This document shows, in pieces, positions 26,348 through 34,668 of a stretch of 64,000 bases of DNA. Position 1 is the first letter of the stretch. Each line of letters opens with the position of its first letter. Under the pieces are notes generated by a model. That model was not told the origin of the DNA, made no database searches, and saw only the letters and a list, made by a program, of their open reading frames with translations. This stretch comes from Comamonadaceae bacterium (GTDB lineage: Bacteria > Pseudomonadota > Gammaproteobacteria > Burkholderiales > Burkholderiaceae_C). The translations under genes and the position numbers were made by a program. The stretch lies in NCBI GenBank assembly GCA_947454955.1, contig CANGLW010000012.1, forward strand, positions 1 through 64,000. The letters run 5' to 3'.

Positions 26348-27265
26348 ATGCCTGCTATTTACAACGGTCTTCTGCCCGATCATGGGCGCTTTGATTACTC
26401 CCCCATCACCCGTCGCAAAACCTACAGCTGGCCTGGCGGTGCGCGCTTGGCGGTGTACCTGGGCTTCAACATTGAACACTTCGCTTTTGGCGAGGGCATG
26501 GGTGCGGCCATCGGGCCCGTGAGCCCTCAGCCTGATGTTTTGAATTTCAGTTGGCGCGAATACGGCAACCGTGTCGGCGCCTGGCGTTGTCTGGAACTTT
26601 TCGACCAGCTGGGCATGCCAGCTGCGGCCATCATCAACACGGCTTTGTATGACCATTGCCCTGAGTTGATCGAGGCCTGTGTGGCCCGCGGTCATGAGTT
26701 GGTGGGGCATGGCCACAGCAATGCGGAGCGCCAAGGCGCGCTGGATGAAAACAACGAACGCGATCTGCTGGTGTATTGCAAAGAGCGCATGCAAAAAGAA
26801 AGCGGCCAGACGCCCACAGGCTGGCTCTCGCCCTGGATTTCTGAAAGCAAGGTCACGCCTGATCTGCTGCAAGAAACCGGCTACACCTACACCCTGAATT
26901 GGTGCCACGACGACCAGCCAATGACCATGCGCACGCGCAGTGGGCAGCCGCTTTGGGCCATTCCCTACCCGCAAGAGATCAACGACATCCCGATGATCGT
27001 GGCACGCCAGTTGGATGGCAAAGACTTTGCGCAAATGATCATCGACCAGCTCGATGAAATGCTGTTGCAAACCCAAGCCGAAGGCTCAGCACCCTTGGTC
27101 ATGGGCATCGCCCTGCACCCCTACATCATCGGCCAGCCTTATCGGCTGCATCACCTGCGCCGTGCCTTGCAACACGTGGCTGCAGCGCGCGATCAAGGCA
27201 AGGTGTGGATGACCACGCCAGGCGAGATCCATCGCCATATGGTTGGCATGGAACACGCGTCTTGA
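26348..27265 (+). CDS. polysaccharide deacetylase-family (CE4, PuuE-like) hydrolase
   Basis: A 305-residue protein of the NodB/CE4 fold, closest in layout to the PuuE-type allantoinase group. WPGGARLAVYLGFNIEHF carries the first strand, SWREYGNRVGAWR is characteristic of the group, and HGHSNAER takes the place of the metal-binding HxxxH region. GWLSPWISES and ALHPYIIGQPYRL (late His) follow. PuuE-like enzymes open cyclic ureides rather than deacetylate sugars. With the hydantoin-racemase-like gene upstream, a cyclic amide or ureide substrate is plausible but unproven. Confidence 0.75.
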   Translation: MPAIYNGLLPDHGRFDYSPITRRKTYSWPGGARLAVYLGFNIEHFAFGEGMGAAIGPVSPQPDVLNFSWREYGNRVGAWRCLELFDQLGMPAAAIINTALYDHCPELIEACVARGHELVGHGHSNAERQGALDENNERDLLVYCKERMQKESGQTPTGWLSPWISESKVTPDLLQETGYTYTLNWCHDDQPMTMRTRSGQPLWAIPYPQEINDIPMIVARQLDGKDFAQMIIDQLDEMLLQTQAEGSAPLVMGIALHPYIIGQPYRLHHLRRALQHVAAARDQGKVWMTTPGEIHRHMVGMEHAS

Positions 27266-27276
27266 ACTGACGTCAA

Positions 27277-27312
27277 GGCGCTTGAGGCGCTTGAGGGGCT
27301 TGAGGCGCTTTG
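27277..27312. repeat. four 9-bp tandem repeats between convergent genes
   Basis: The unit GGCGCTTGA occurs twice perfectly, then as GGGGCTTGA and GGCGCTTTG, filling most of the 51-base gap between the deacetylase and GntR genes. No convincing terminator hairpin is formed. Confidence 0.7.
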
Positions 27313-27316
27313 TGCT

Positions 27317-28006
27317 TCAGGTGCTCTCTGGGTCGAAAGACGCCCGCACAATCTCGGCCGCTTTGGCCACGTGAGCGGCGGCTAAACGTGCGGCGGTTTG
27401 TGCGTCTCGTCGCTCCACCGCTTGCACCACTTCTTCAAGCTCCAACAAGGTTTGGGCTAGACGCCCTGGTGAGCCCAAAGACACGCGACGCAAGACCGAC
27501 ACACGGTTGTTGAGTTGGGTAAGGATCTCGCCTATGACCTTGTTGCCGCAACCTTCAAGCAGCGTGGCGTAAAAAGCGTTCTTCGCGTCCAACAGGTTTT
27601 TGGCGGTGGATGATGCTTGCGGCGTGCGTAAAAATTCAAGCGCTGCACGCAAGGCTTTGATCTGCACATCGCTGGCATTTTTGGCAAAGCCTGCACAGGC
27701 CAAACTTTCGAGCGAACCACGCACCTCATACAAAGCGTTGGCGTCTTGCAAGGTCAAGGTGGCCACCACTGGGCCCTTGTAAGGGATGATGGTGATCAGC
27801 CCTTCAGCTTGCAAGTGTTGCAGCGCCTCGCGTACCACCGTGCGGCTGATGCCCAAGGACTGCCACAGGTCACGTTCCACCAAGCGTTGCCCAGGAGAAA
27901 ATTTACCGGTCAAAATGGCTTCGCGAATTTTGTCGGTGGCACGCTGGCGCAGCGACACCACCTCCCGCGAGAGGTCCATGTCCAGGGTCTCAGACAGATC
28001 TTCCAT
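27317..28006 (-). CDS. GntR-family regulator with FCD domain
   Basis: A 229-residue regulator. The N-terminal winged helix (REAILTGKFSPGQRLVERDLWQS, then ISRTVVREALQHLQAEGLI) is of the GntR type. The C-terminal all-helical FCD domain begins at LYEVRGSLESLACAG and contains the ligand- or metal-binding His of AAHVAKAAEI. The ATG at 28006 has AAGG at good distance; a TTG at 28018 would overlap the upstream Bug stop by 4 bases. It is the last gene of the 15-gene catabolic unit and its likely regulator. Confidence 0.88.
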   Translation of the reverse strand: MEDLSETLDMDLSREVVSLRQRATDKIREAILTGKFSPGQRLVERDLWQSLGISRTVVREALQHLQAEGLITIIPYKGPVVATLTLQDANALYEVRGSLESLACAGFAKNASDVQIKALRAALEFLRTPQASSTAKNLLDAKNAFYATLLEGCGNKVIGEILTQLNNRVSVLRRVSLGSPGRLAQTLLELEEVVQAVERRDAQTAARLAAAHVAKAAEIVRASFDPEST

Positions 28007-28014
28007 GACCACCT

Positions 28015-28980
28015 TCAATCGATGCTGGCACCAGCGGCTGCCAACACCGGCGGCCAGGCTTTGAGTTCTGCGGTGGTGTGGTCACGCAGCGCCTCGGGCT
28101 TGAGGCGATCGCCTTGTGGCAGGACCACCCCCAGCTCAGCCAAGCGCTTGGCCACCGCGGGTGTGGCAAAAGCTGCACGCACCGCTTTGTTGAGCCGGTC
28201 AATCACCGGCGCAGGCGTGCCCTTGGGCGCGTAAAAACCATGCCACACCGCCAACTGAAAACCCGGCATGCCCGACTCAGCAAATGTGGGCACATTGGGC
28301 AAGATGGGCAAGCGCTCTTGTGTGGCCACCGCATAGGGCTTCAAGGTGCCGGCTTGCAGGTAAGCGCTGGTGGAGACCGGCTGGTCACAAATCATGTCCA
28401 CATTGCCGGCCAACACATCCATCAAGGCCGGACCTGTGCCGCGGTAAGGCACCATGGTGGTGCTGGTGCCCGTGGCTTGGTTGAAAAGCACCGCACACAG
28501 GTACGACGTAGCCCCCACACCGGCGTGTGCGAACTTCACATCACCAGGCTTGGCTTTCATGTGCTTGATAAGCTCACCCACTGTGGCCGGCGCAAACTTG
28601 CTGTTGCGCACCAAGATCATGGGCACATCACCCGCATGCGCGATAGGCTCCAGGTCTTTGCTCACATCAAAGCTGAGCTTGTTGTAGAGCGAAGGGGCAA
28701 TGGCAATGCCCATGTTGTGGAACAACACGGTGTGCCCGTCGTTGGGCGCGCGCACCACCTTGGCTGTCCCAATGGTGCCCCCGGCACCTCCTAAGTTTTC
28801 CACCACCACCGATTGTCCCAGCTCACGCGCCATGTTTTCTGCCAGCACGCGGGCAATCACATCGGTGGAGCCACCTGGTGCATAAGGCACCAGAAGGGTC
28901 ACGGGTTTGGTGGGGAAGGCTGAGGCAGCGAAGGACAAGGCTGCAGTTGCAGCCAAGAGCAGGTGTTTGAGCATGGCCAT
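28015..28980 (-). CDS. Bug-family solute receptor
   Basis: A 321-residue periplasmic receptor with signal peptide MAMLKHLLLAATAALSFAASA, then [53 protein letters not shown] and MVPYRGTGPALMDVLAG. It is the fourteenth gene of the minus-strand unit, directly before the GntR gene and 20 bases after a dehydrogenase. The unit also encodes a full Liv ABC importer and another Bug receptor, so this one may sense or bind a related ligand. Confidence 0.9.
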   Translation of the reverse strand: MAMLKHLLLAATAALSFAASAFPTKPVTLLVPYAPGGSTDVIARVLAENMARELGQSVVVENLGGAGGTIGTAKVVRAPNDGHTVLFHNMGIAIAPSLYNKLSFDVSKDLEPIAHAGDVPMILVRNSKFAPATVGELIKHMKAKPGDVKFAHAGVGATSYLCAVLFNQATGTSTTMVPYRGTGPALMDVLAGNVDMICDQPVSTSAYLQAGTLKPYAVATQERLPILPNVPTFAESGMPGFQLAVWHGFYAPKGTPAPVIDRLNKAVRAAFATPAVAKRLAELGVVLPQGDRLKPEALRDHTTAELKAWPPVLAAAGASID

Positions 28981-29000
28981 GGTTTCTCCTGAAGCGTCAA

Positions 29001-29870
29001 TCAGCGGGCCTGTTGGCCCACATAGGCGTACAACTCGGTGTGGTCGGCTTGTTTGCCTAAGTTGCCCGAGGCATCGTTGGTCATGCCTGAGACCACCTGT
29101 GCCAATGGCATGGGGTGGTTCACAGCTTGGCCTAGTGATGCGGCAATCCCCACATCTTTGGCTTGCAAGGCCAAAGAAAAGCCCGAATTGAAAGCCGCAT
29201 TGAGCATGTACTGATGCGCTTTGTTTTCGGTGGTGTTGTTCTTGCCGGTCGAGGCGTTGATCACATCCACAATCACCGCCTTGTCAATGCCAAACGCTGA
29301 GCCCACATGGATGGCCTCGGCCGTGGCAATCAAGGCTGCGGCCGATACATAGTTGTTCAACGCTTTGAGTGCATGACCAGCACCCACCGGCCCCACATGG
29401 GTGATGGCTTTGCCCATGGTTTGCAGCACAGGCTTGTGTGCTTCAAACAGCGCGAGGTCACCACCGACCATGATGGCCAGGGTGCCCGCCACGGCTTTTT
29501 TCACACCACCCGACACCGGCGCATCGATCAAGCCCAAACCTTGTGCGGCCAAGTGCTCAGCCAAGGCACGCGTGCGGGTCGGGTCCGCCGAGCTCATCTC
29601 GATCACACACGCACCTGGTTTGAGCTTGGGGGCAAGCTCTTTGACCACCGCATCCACAATGTCGGAATTGGGCAGCATGGTGATGATCACATCGCAGGCC
29701 GCAAAGGCGGCCGCATCTTGCGCCATGACCGCGCCCGCATGGGCTTGAACAAAACCTTGTGCGGCGCTGGTGATGGCGTCACGCACCACCAGGGTGTGGC
29801 CCGCTGCGTGCAGCAAATGGGCCATGGGCTGGCCCATCATGCCCAAACCGATGAATCCAATGGTGCTCAC
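29001..29870 (-). CDS. beta-hydroxyacid dehydrogenase (GarR/3-hydroxyisobutyrate dehydrogenase family)
   Basis: A 289-residue NAD(P)-dependent enzyme. It begins MSTIGFIGLGMMGQPMAHLL (GxGxxG), then has EMSSADPTRTRALAEHL, DAPVSGGVKKAVAGTLAIMV and the catalytic Lys in GAGHALKALNNYVS. Relatives reduce tartronate semialdehyde (GarR) or oxidise 3-hydroxyisobutyrate. It could supply the missing tartronate semialdehyde reductase for the aldarate pathway at 6-16 kb, but its operon points to another substrate. It lies 9 bases after the PcaC-like gene. Confidence 0.85.
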   Translation of the reverse strand: MSTIGFIGLGMMGQPMAHLLHAAGHTLVVRDAITSAAQGFVQAHAGAVMAQDAAAFAACDVIITMLPNSDIVDAVVKELAPKLKPGACVIEMSSADPTRTRALAEHLAAQGLGLIDAPVSGGVKKAVAGTLAIMVGGDLALFEAHKPVLQTMGKAITHVGPVGAGHALKALNNYVSAAALIATAEAIHVGSAFGIDKAVIVDVINASTGKNNTTENKAHQYMLNAAFNSGFSLALQAKDVGIAASLGQAVNHPMPLAQVVSGMTNDASGNLGKQADHTELYAYVGQQAR

Positions 29871-29879
29871 GTCAGCTCC

Positions 29880-30278
29880 TTAAATGTTCATTTCTTTGAA
29901 CACTTCCGAAGCAATTCGGAAAGAGTCAATGGCAGCTGGCACACCGCAATAAATCGCGACTTGCAGGAACACTTCTTTGATCTCGTCTTTGGTCAAGCCA
30001 TTGTTGATGGCACCACGCACATGCAGCTTCAATTCGTGCGGACGGTTCAGGGCGGCAATCATGGCCAGGTTCAAGAAAGAACGGGTTTTACGCTCCAGAC
30101 CGGGGCGGTTCCACACATCACCCCAGCAGTACTGGGTGACCAACTCTTGCATGTCGATGTTGAAGTCGGTGGCGTTTTTGATGGACGCATCCACATACTC
30201 GGTGCCCAACACTTGGCGGCGCATGGCCAGGCCTTGGTCAAACAGTTCCTGGTTCTTGGGGGCGTAAGGACGGGTCAT
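29880..30278 (-). CDS. carboxymuconolactone decarboxylase-family protein (PcaC-like)
   Basis: A 132-residue protein with the full pattern of gamma-carboxymuconolactone decarboxylase: FDQGLAMRRQVLGTEYVD, YCWGDVWNRPGLERKTRSFL, LKLHVRGAINNGLTKDEIKE and AIYCGVPAAIDSFRIASEVF. PcaC removes CO2 in protocatechuate breakdown, but no other pca genes are here. Together with the nearby alpha/beta-hydrolase and lactonase-type protein it suggests a lactone-forming or decarboxylating step. It follows the second Bug gene by 97 bases, the widest gap inside the unit. Confidence 0.87.
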   Translation of the reverse strand: MTRPYAPKNQELFDQGLAMRRQVLGTEYVDASIKNATDFNIDMQELVTQYCWGDVWNRPGLERKTRSFLNLAMIAALNRPHELKLHVRGAINNGLTKDEIKEVFLQVAIYCGVPAAIDSFRIASEVFKEMNI

Positions 30279-30375
30279 GAAAAACTCCTGATGGTCGTTG
30301 TGATAAAAAAATAAACGTCTGGCAATTTCGGCAGGTTCACATCAGAACTTGCCCGGCATTGCCGCACCGTGGTTC

Positions 30376-31344
30376 TCAATCAACACTGGCGCCCGAGGCG
30401 GCCACGATGGTTTTCCATTTGGCCAAGTCGGTGCGCAACATAGCGGCCAAGGCGTCTGGGCCACCGCTGAGTTTTTCAACACCCAGCGTGGCGAACTTGT
30501 CCAGCACATCAGCTGAAGACACCGCCCACTCCAGGTCTTGGGCCAGGCGGCGCACGATGGGCTCAGGGGTGCCTGCACCCACAAACACACCCACCCACAA
30601 CTCACCCGAAAAACCAGGCAAGGCTTCAGCAATGGCGGGAATGTCTGGCGCAAAAGGTGAGCGCTTGGGTGAACTCACCCCCAGCGCGCGCAACTTGCCC
30701 GCTTTGATGTGTTGGATGCATGAAGGCAGGCTGGCAAACGCCATCGGAATTTGCCCACCCAACACATCGTTCAAAGCGGGTGCCACACCGCGGTAAGGCA
30801 CATGGCCCAGTTGCAATTGCGCAGCCTGGTTGAGCATGGCCCCCAACAGATGGTTGAGCGAACCGTTGCCCGCTGAAGCATATTGGTAAGGTGGCTTGGC
30901 GGTGCGCGCGCGCTCCATGAACTCACGCATGGTGTTGGCCGGGAACGAGGGGTGCACCACCAGCACATTGGGCACCACACCGATGGGGGCCACCGGTGCG
31001 AAATCAGCCACCGGGTCAAAGCCGGTGCGCTTGTACAACCAGGGGTTGATGGCCTGCGCGCTGCTGATGGTCAGCAACAAGGTGTGACCATCTTGGGGCT
31101 GTTGCGCTGCGTACACCGTGCCGATGTTGCCGCCAGCACCGGGCTTGTTTTCTACCACCACCGAGCCCAAACGCTCGGAGAGTTTTTGCGCCAGGATGCG
31201 GCCCACCGCATCGTTGGTACCACCGGGTGCCTGAGGAACAATCAGCTGGATGGGTTTGGAGGGATAGGTCTGTGACCAGGCTGGTAGCACGGCACTGGCA
31301 GCACCCGCAGCAAGGGCAGCACAAACATCACGACGGTTCAACAT
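30376..31344 (-). CDS. Bug-family solute receptor
   Basis: A 322-residue receptor. The N-terminus MLNRRDVCAALAAGAASAVL is a signal peptide with a twin-arginine-like NRRDV. It continues with YPSKPIQLIVPQAPGGTNDA, VVENKPGAGGNIGTVYAAQ, ASAGNGSLNHLLGAML and HVPYRGVAPALND. It is the eleventh gene of the minus-strand unit, 17 bases after the CitE-like gene and 97 bases before the PcaC-like gene. The ligand is unknown. Confidence 0.9.
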   Translation of the reverse strand: MLNRRDVCAALAAGAASAVLPAWSQTYPSKPIQLIVPQAPGGTNDAVGRILAQKLSERLGSVVVENKPGAGGNIGTVYAAQQPQDGHTLLLTISSAQAINPWLYKRTGFDPVADFAPVAPIGVVPNVLVVHPSFPANTMREFMERARTAKPPYQYASAGNGSLNHLLGAMLNQAAQLQLGHVPYRGVAPALNDVLGGQIPMAFASLPSCIQHIKAGKLRALGVSSPKRSPFAPDIPAIAEALPGFSGELWVGVFVGAGTPEPIVRRLAQDLEWAVSSADVLDKFATLGVEKLSGGPDALAAMLRTDLAKWKTIVAASGASVD

Positions 31345-31361
31345 GGTGGTCTCCTCGGGCC

Positions 31362-32246
31362 TCAGGCGCTCAACTCACCAGCTTCGCGCAAAAGGCGCAG
31401 AGCTCGCTGGTACACAGGTTTGTCAATCATCTGGCCCTGGTGCTTGATGGCACCCTGGCCCTGGGCCATCGCCGCTTCAAAAGCTGCCACCAAGTCGCGT
31501 GCACGGCTGATTTGTTCAGGTGTGGCGGTGTAGCAGTCGTTGATGGCATCCACAAATTTCGGATGCACCACCACCGCGCCGCGAAAGCCCAAGGTGCGCG
31601 CTTGTGCCAACACCTTGCTGAATTCAGACACCTCGCCCAGGTCAGCGATCGAGGCCACAAAGCCAATCGGTGCAATACCTGCAGCGCGCGCGGCGTGCAG
31701 CACCATCAAGCTCGGGGCCATCAAGGCTTCGGGGGTGGGCAGGCCACCGCAGTCCAGCGAAAAATCTTCACTGCCCAGCATCATGCCCATGGTGCGTGCA
31801 TCGGCAGCAGCAATCTCATGCAAACGTGGCAAGGCCAGGCAGCTTTCAATCTGCAACAAAAAGCGCACACCACCCACCGGCATACCAGCAGCTTTTTCAA
31901 GGTCGGCCACCAGGCCCGAGAGCAATTGCACATCGCGCGGATGCTCCACTTTCGGCAGCAACACCACCGCCAAGCCGGGCACCACCGCGCAACGCAGGTC
32001 GGTCACCGCAGTGTTGAGGTCTGCATTGATACGCACCGCAGGCGCTTTGCCTGCTTGTGCCAATTGCGTGATGTGGTGCGACAAGGTGGCACGCGCCTGG
32101 TCTTTGCGTGAGGGGTGGGTGCCGTCTTCCAAATCCAGAATCACCACATCGGCCGACTTGGCCAGGGCGCTGGCAATGAGCCGCTCGTTGTCGGCGGGCA
32201 CAAACAAAAATGACCGTCGCAGGTGTGTGCTGATATGCGTGCTCAT
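31362..32246 (-). CDS. CitE-type CoA ester lyase (HpcH/HpaI family)
   Basis: A 294-residue lyase. LRRSFLFVPADNERLIASAL opens it, VVILDLEDGTHPSRKDQA carries the acidic metal-site segment, and AVRINADLN, LPKVEHPRDVQ (catalytic region), FLLQIESCLALPRL (metal Glu) and LGSEDFSLDCGG follow. Relatives split malyl-, citramalyl- or similar CoA esters into acetyl-CoA and a 2-oxoacid. The ATG at 32246 overlaps the CoA-transferase stop by 4 bases, so the two products probably act in sequence: CoA transfer, then cleavage. Confidence 0.87.
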   Translation of the reverse strand: MSTHISTHLRRSFLFVPADNERLIASALAKSADVVILDLEDGTHPSRKDQARATLSHHITQLAQAGKAPAVRINADLNTAVTDLRCAVVPGLAVVLLPKVEHPRDVQLLSGLVADLEKAAGMPVGGVRFLLQIESCLALPRLHEIAAADARTMGMMLGSEDFSLDCGGLPTPEALMAPSLMVLHAARAAGIAPIGFVASIADLGEVSEFSKVLAQARTLGFRGAVVVHPKFVDAINDCYTATPEQISRARDLVAAFEAAMAQGQGAIKHQGQMIDKPVYQRALRLLREAGELSA

Positions 32247-33448
32247 GGCTTGCTCTTTGGCTTGGCTTGCCCCAACCACTTGGCGTTGTCTTGCCCAATG
32301 CTGGGTGCTGCGCGACGGATGGGTGGGCGCTTGCCGTTGATTCTGTAAGGTGCAGCGTGAATCGACAGGGTTTGCCCATCGGGTGCAGTGGTGGGCACCA
32401 GCAGTTCACGCTCTTGGATGTAGGGGTGCTTCATCAGATCGGCGATGTCGCAAATCGGGCCTGCGGTGATGTCGCGTTCCGCAAAAAACACCAGGGCTTC
32501 GTCCAGGGTCAGTTTGACCAAATGGCCTTGGATCAAATCATCCAAAGCATCGATGTTTTTCAAACGTGCTTCATGGCTTGAGAAGCGTGGGTCACGCAAA
32601 CCCTCGGGGTAGCCTATGCCTTCAAACAAACGCGCCAAGGTGCCTTCCATGCCTGCTGATAAGGCCACCCAACGGTCATCACGGGTGCGGTACACATTGC
32701 GCGGCGCATGGGTGGGTGAGCGGCTGCCCGAGCGCGGCACCACCGTGCCGGTGAGCTCATGCTCCGCGGCTTGCGGGCCCAGGATGGAGAACAGCGGCTC
32801 GAACAAGGACAAATCAATCTCTTGCACCTGGGGGGCAGCACTGGCGCGTTGGCGGTGCATGGCCGCCAAAGCTAAGGTAGCACCGTAAATGCCAGCCACC
32901 GAATCGGCCATGGCAAAGGGTGGCAAGACCGGCGGGCGATCGGCGTAGCCGTTCATGGCGGCAAAGCCACTCATGGCTTCAATCAAGGAACCAAAGCCGC
33001 CCTTCTCAGCAAACACACCGGTTTGCCCCCAACCTGAAATTCGCACCACCACCAGGCGCGGGTTGAGCGCCTGCAGCTTTGCTTTGCTCAAGCCCATACG
33101 CTCCAAGGTGCCAGGGCGAAAGTTCTCCACCATCACATCGGCGCGTTGGATCAGGTCTTGCAAATGCGCCTTGCCTTCGTCTGATCGCAAATCGAGTGAC
33201 ACACTTTGCTTGTTGCGTGCGTAGGCCAACCAATAGGTGCTCACACCTTGGCGCTTCCAACCGCGCAACTCATCGCCTTTGCCTGGTGGCTCGACCTTGA
33301 TGACATCAGCCCCCAGGTCGGCCAAGACATGGGTCATCAAATTGCCCGAGACCAAACGGGACAAGTCCAAAACGGTCAGGCCGTTCAAGGGCGTTTGTTC
33401 CGCGCTCATGGTGTCAGGGCTGGTGGGCATGTGTGTCCTTGAGGGCAT
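32243..33448 (-). CDS. CaiB/BaiF (class III) CoA-transferase
   Basis: A 401-residue family III CoA-transferase. Motifs are LNGLTVLDLSRLVSGNLMTH, LGADVIKVEPPGKGDELRGW, ENFRPGTLERMGL and the catalytic Asp in FAMADSVAGIYGA. These enzymes move CoA from a donor such as succinyl-CoA to a carboxylic acid. With the coupled CitE-like lyase it resembles pairs for itaconate/citramalate or malate-type acids, but no hydratase is present. The ATG at 33448 shares one base with the thioesterase stop (TGATG). Confidence 0.88.
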   Translation of the reverse strand: MPSRTHMPTSPDTMSAEQTPLNGLTVLDLSRLVSGNLMTHVLADLGADVIKVEPPGKGDELRGWKRQGVSTYWLAYARNKQSVSLDLRSDEGKAHLQDLIQRADVMVENFRPGTLERMGLSKAKLQALNPRLVVVRISGWGQTGVFAEKGGFGSLIEAMSGFAAMNGYADRPPVLPPFAMADSVAGIYGATLALAAMHRQRASAAPQVQEIDLSLFEPLFSILGPQAAEHELTGTVVPRSGSRSPTHAPRNVYRTRDDRWVALSAGMEGTLARLFEGIGYPEGLRDPRFSSHEARLKNIDALDDLIQGHLVKLTLDEALVFFAERDITAGPICDIADLMKHPYIQERELLVPTTAPDGQTLSIHAAPYRINGKRPPIRRAAPSIGQDNAKWLGQAKPKSKP

Positions 33449-33831
33449 CAACGCAAGTACTTGAAGGTGCCCACGCCACTGGCCAACATCAGCTGGTCAT
33501 CCAACCAAACTTCGCCGCGCGCAAAGTACACACTGCGCCCTCTGCGCTCCATGAAGCCTTTGGCCACCAGGGTGTTGCCCTCACCGGTGTTCAAGAATTG
33601 GGTGGTGAGCGAGAGCGTCACATTGCGCACCGCTGGCTCACCCGGCGGCACATACAAACCTGCGTAGCCGCACACCGCGTCCAGCAAGGTGCACATCAAG
33701 CCGCCTTGCACGCGGCCGATGCGGTTCATGTGGTGGGGCGAGGTGCTCAGCGTCATCTCGGCGTAATCGGTGTTCCAGTCGGTCAGGCGAACGCCCAGCC
33801 ACTCAAGAAACGGGTTGTCTATGGGATGCAT
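33448..33831 (-). CDS. PaaI-type hotdog thioesterase
   Basis: A 127-residue hotdog-fold protein. The pattern NPFLEWLGVRLTDWNTDYAEM, then HHMNRIGRVQGGLMCTLLDAVC (with the PaaI-type Asn-Gly-Gly-Asp-like active segment, here RVQGGLMCTLLD) is typical. It probably hydrolyses or rescues CoA esters that build up in the pathway. It is translationally coupled to the CoA-transferase through a one-base overlap and follows the metallohydrolase by 42 bases. Confidence 0.83.
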   Translation of the reverse strand: MHPIDNPFLEWLGVRLTDWNTDYAEMTLSTSPHHMNRIGRVQGGLMCTLLDAVCGYAGLYVPPGEPAVRNVTLSLTTQFLNTGEGNTLVAKGFMERRGRSVYFARGEVWLDDQLMLASGVGTFKYLR

Positions 33832-33873
33832 CTGAAATCGTTTGAAGCCTGTGGACCGTATCGATCGATGGCC

Positions 33874-34668
33874 TCAAGGCTTGCGCAAATCGGTGAGTGA
33901 AAAAATGTCCAGCCCACTGGGGCCGCTGGGCTCATAAAGCGAACAGGTCAAAGGGTCGTGGCCGGCAATGATGTGGTCAGGCGACTCGGCCAACTGCTCC
34001 ACAATTTCATAGGCGCTGAGCATCTGCCCCGCATCGGCCACGATGGGAAAGGGCGAACGTTTGCGCAGGTTTTCCAGGTAGTGCGACGCGTCAGAGGCCA
34101 GCACCATCCAACCCCGTTTGGTATGCACCCGCACGATTTGTAAACCGCGGGTGTGGCCACCTACCCAATGCACGGTGATGCCTGGGCGCAACTCGTAAGC
34201 CCCGTCATGAAAAGCCAAGCGCTCTTGGAAATTGGCATACACCAGATCGCACACATCCGCGGGGTCGTAAGCGTTGCGCATGAAGGCATAGCGCATCTCT
34301 TTGCCAGTGGCAAAGGCCATCTCTTTTTCTTGCAAATGGAACTGCGTGTTTTGCAAAAGACGCGTATTGCCCGCATGGTCGTAATGCGCGTGGGTGATCA
34401 CGGTTTCGCGGATGTCTTCCAGGTGAATACCTGCGGTACGCAAAGATTCAATGGGGCAACGCAAGAAGGTGCGTTTACGCTGACGTGCTGCGGCTTCGTT
34501 GAAGCCGGTGTCAATCAGAATGGTTTCGTCGCCACTGCGCAAAAACCAAACAAAGTAGTCCATGGTCGACATCGCATCGTGGATGTCGTGCACGATGAAG
34601 TTCTCACTGGGCTTGCGCTGCACGGTGGCATAGCGCATGGCGTAGGCTTCCCACTGTTTGATGCTCAT
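33874..34668 (-). CDS. N-acyl homoserine lactonase-family metallo-beta-lactamase hydrolase
   Basis: A 264-residue MBL protein. The metal site THAHYDHAG has H93, H95, D97 and H98; further ligands are in WVGGHTRGLQIV, LASDASHYLEN and IIAGHDPL. Sequence layout matches the AiiA-like lactonase branch. Within this catabolic unit it more likely opens a pathway lactone than quenches quorum signals, but both are possible. Its ATG overlaps the alpha/beta-hydrolase stop by 4 bases. Confidence 0.82.
   Translation of the reverse strand: MSIKQWEAYAMRYATVQRKPSENFIVHDIHDAMSTMDYFVWFLRSGDETILIDTGFNEAAARQRKRTFLRCPIESLRTAGIHLEDIRETVITHAHYDHAGNTRLLQNTQFHLQEKEMAFATGKEMRYAFMRNAYDPADVCDLVYANFQERLAFHDGAYELRPGITVHWVGGHTRGLQIVRVHTKRGWMVLASDASHYLENLRKRSPFPIVADAGQMLSAYEIVEQLAESPDHIIAGHDPLTCSLYEPSGPSGLDIFSLTDLRKP

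Noticed and set aside
33874-34668. Quorum-quenching as the main role of the lactonase-type protein
   Set aside because: It is embedded and coupled in a catabolic operon with no LuxI/LuxR genes; a pathway lactone is the simpler explanation.
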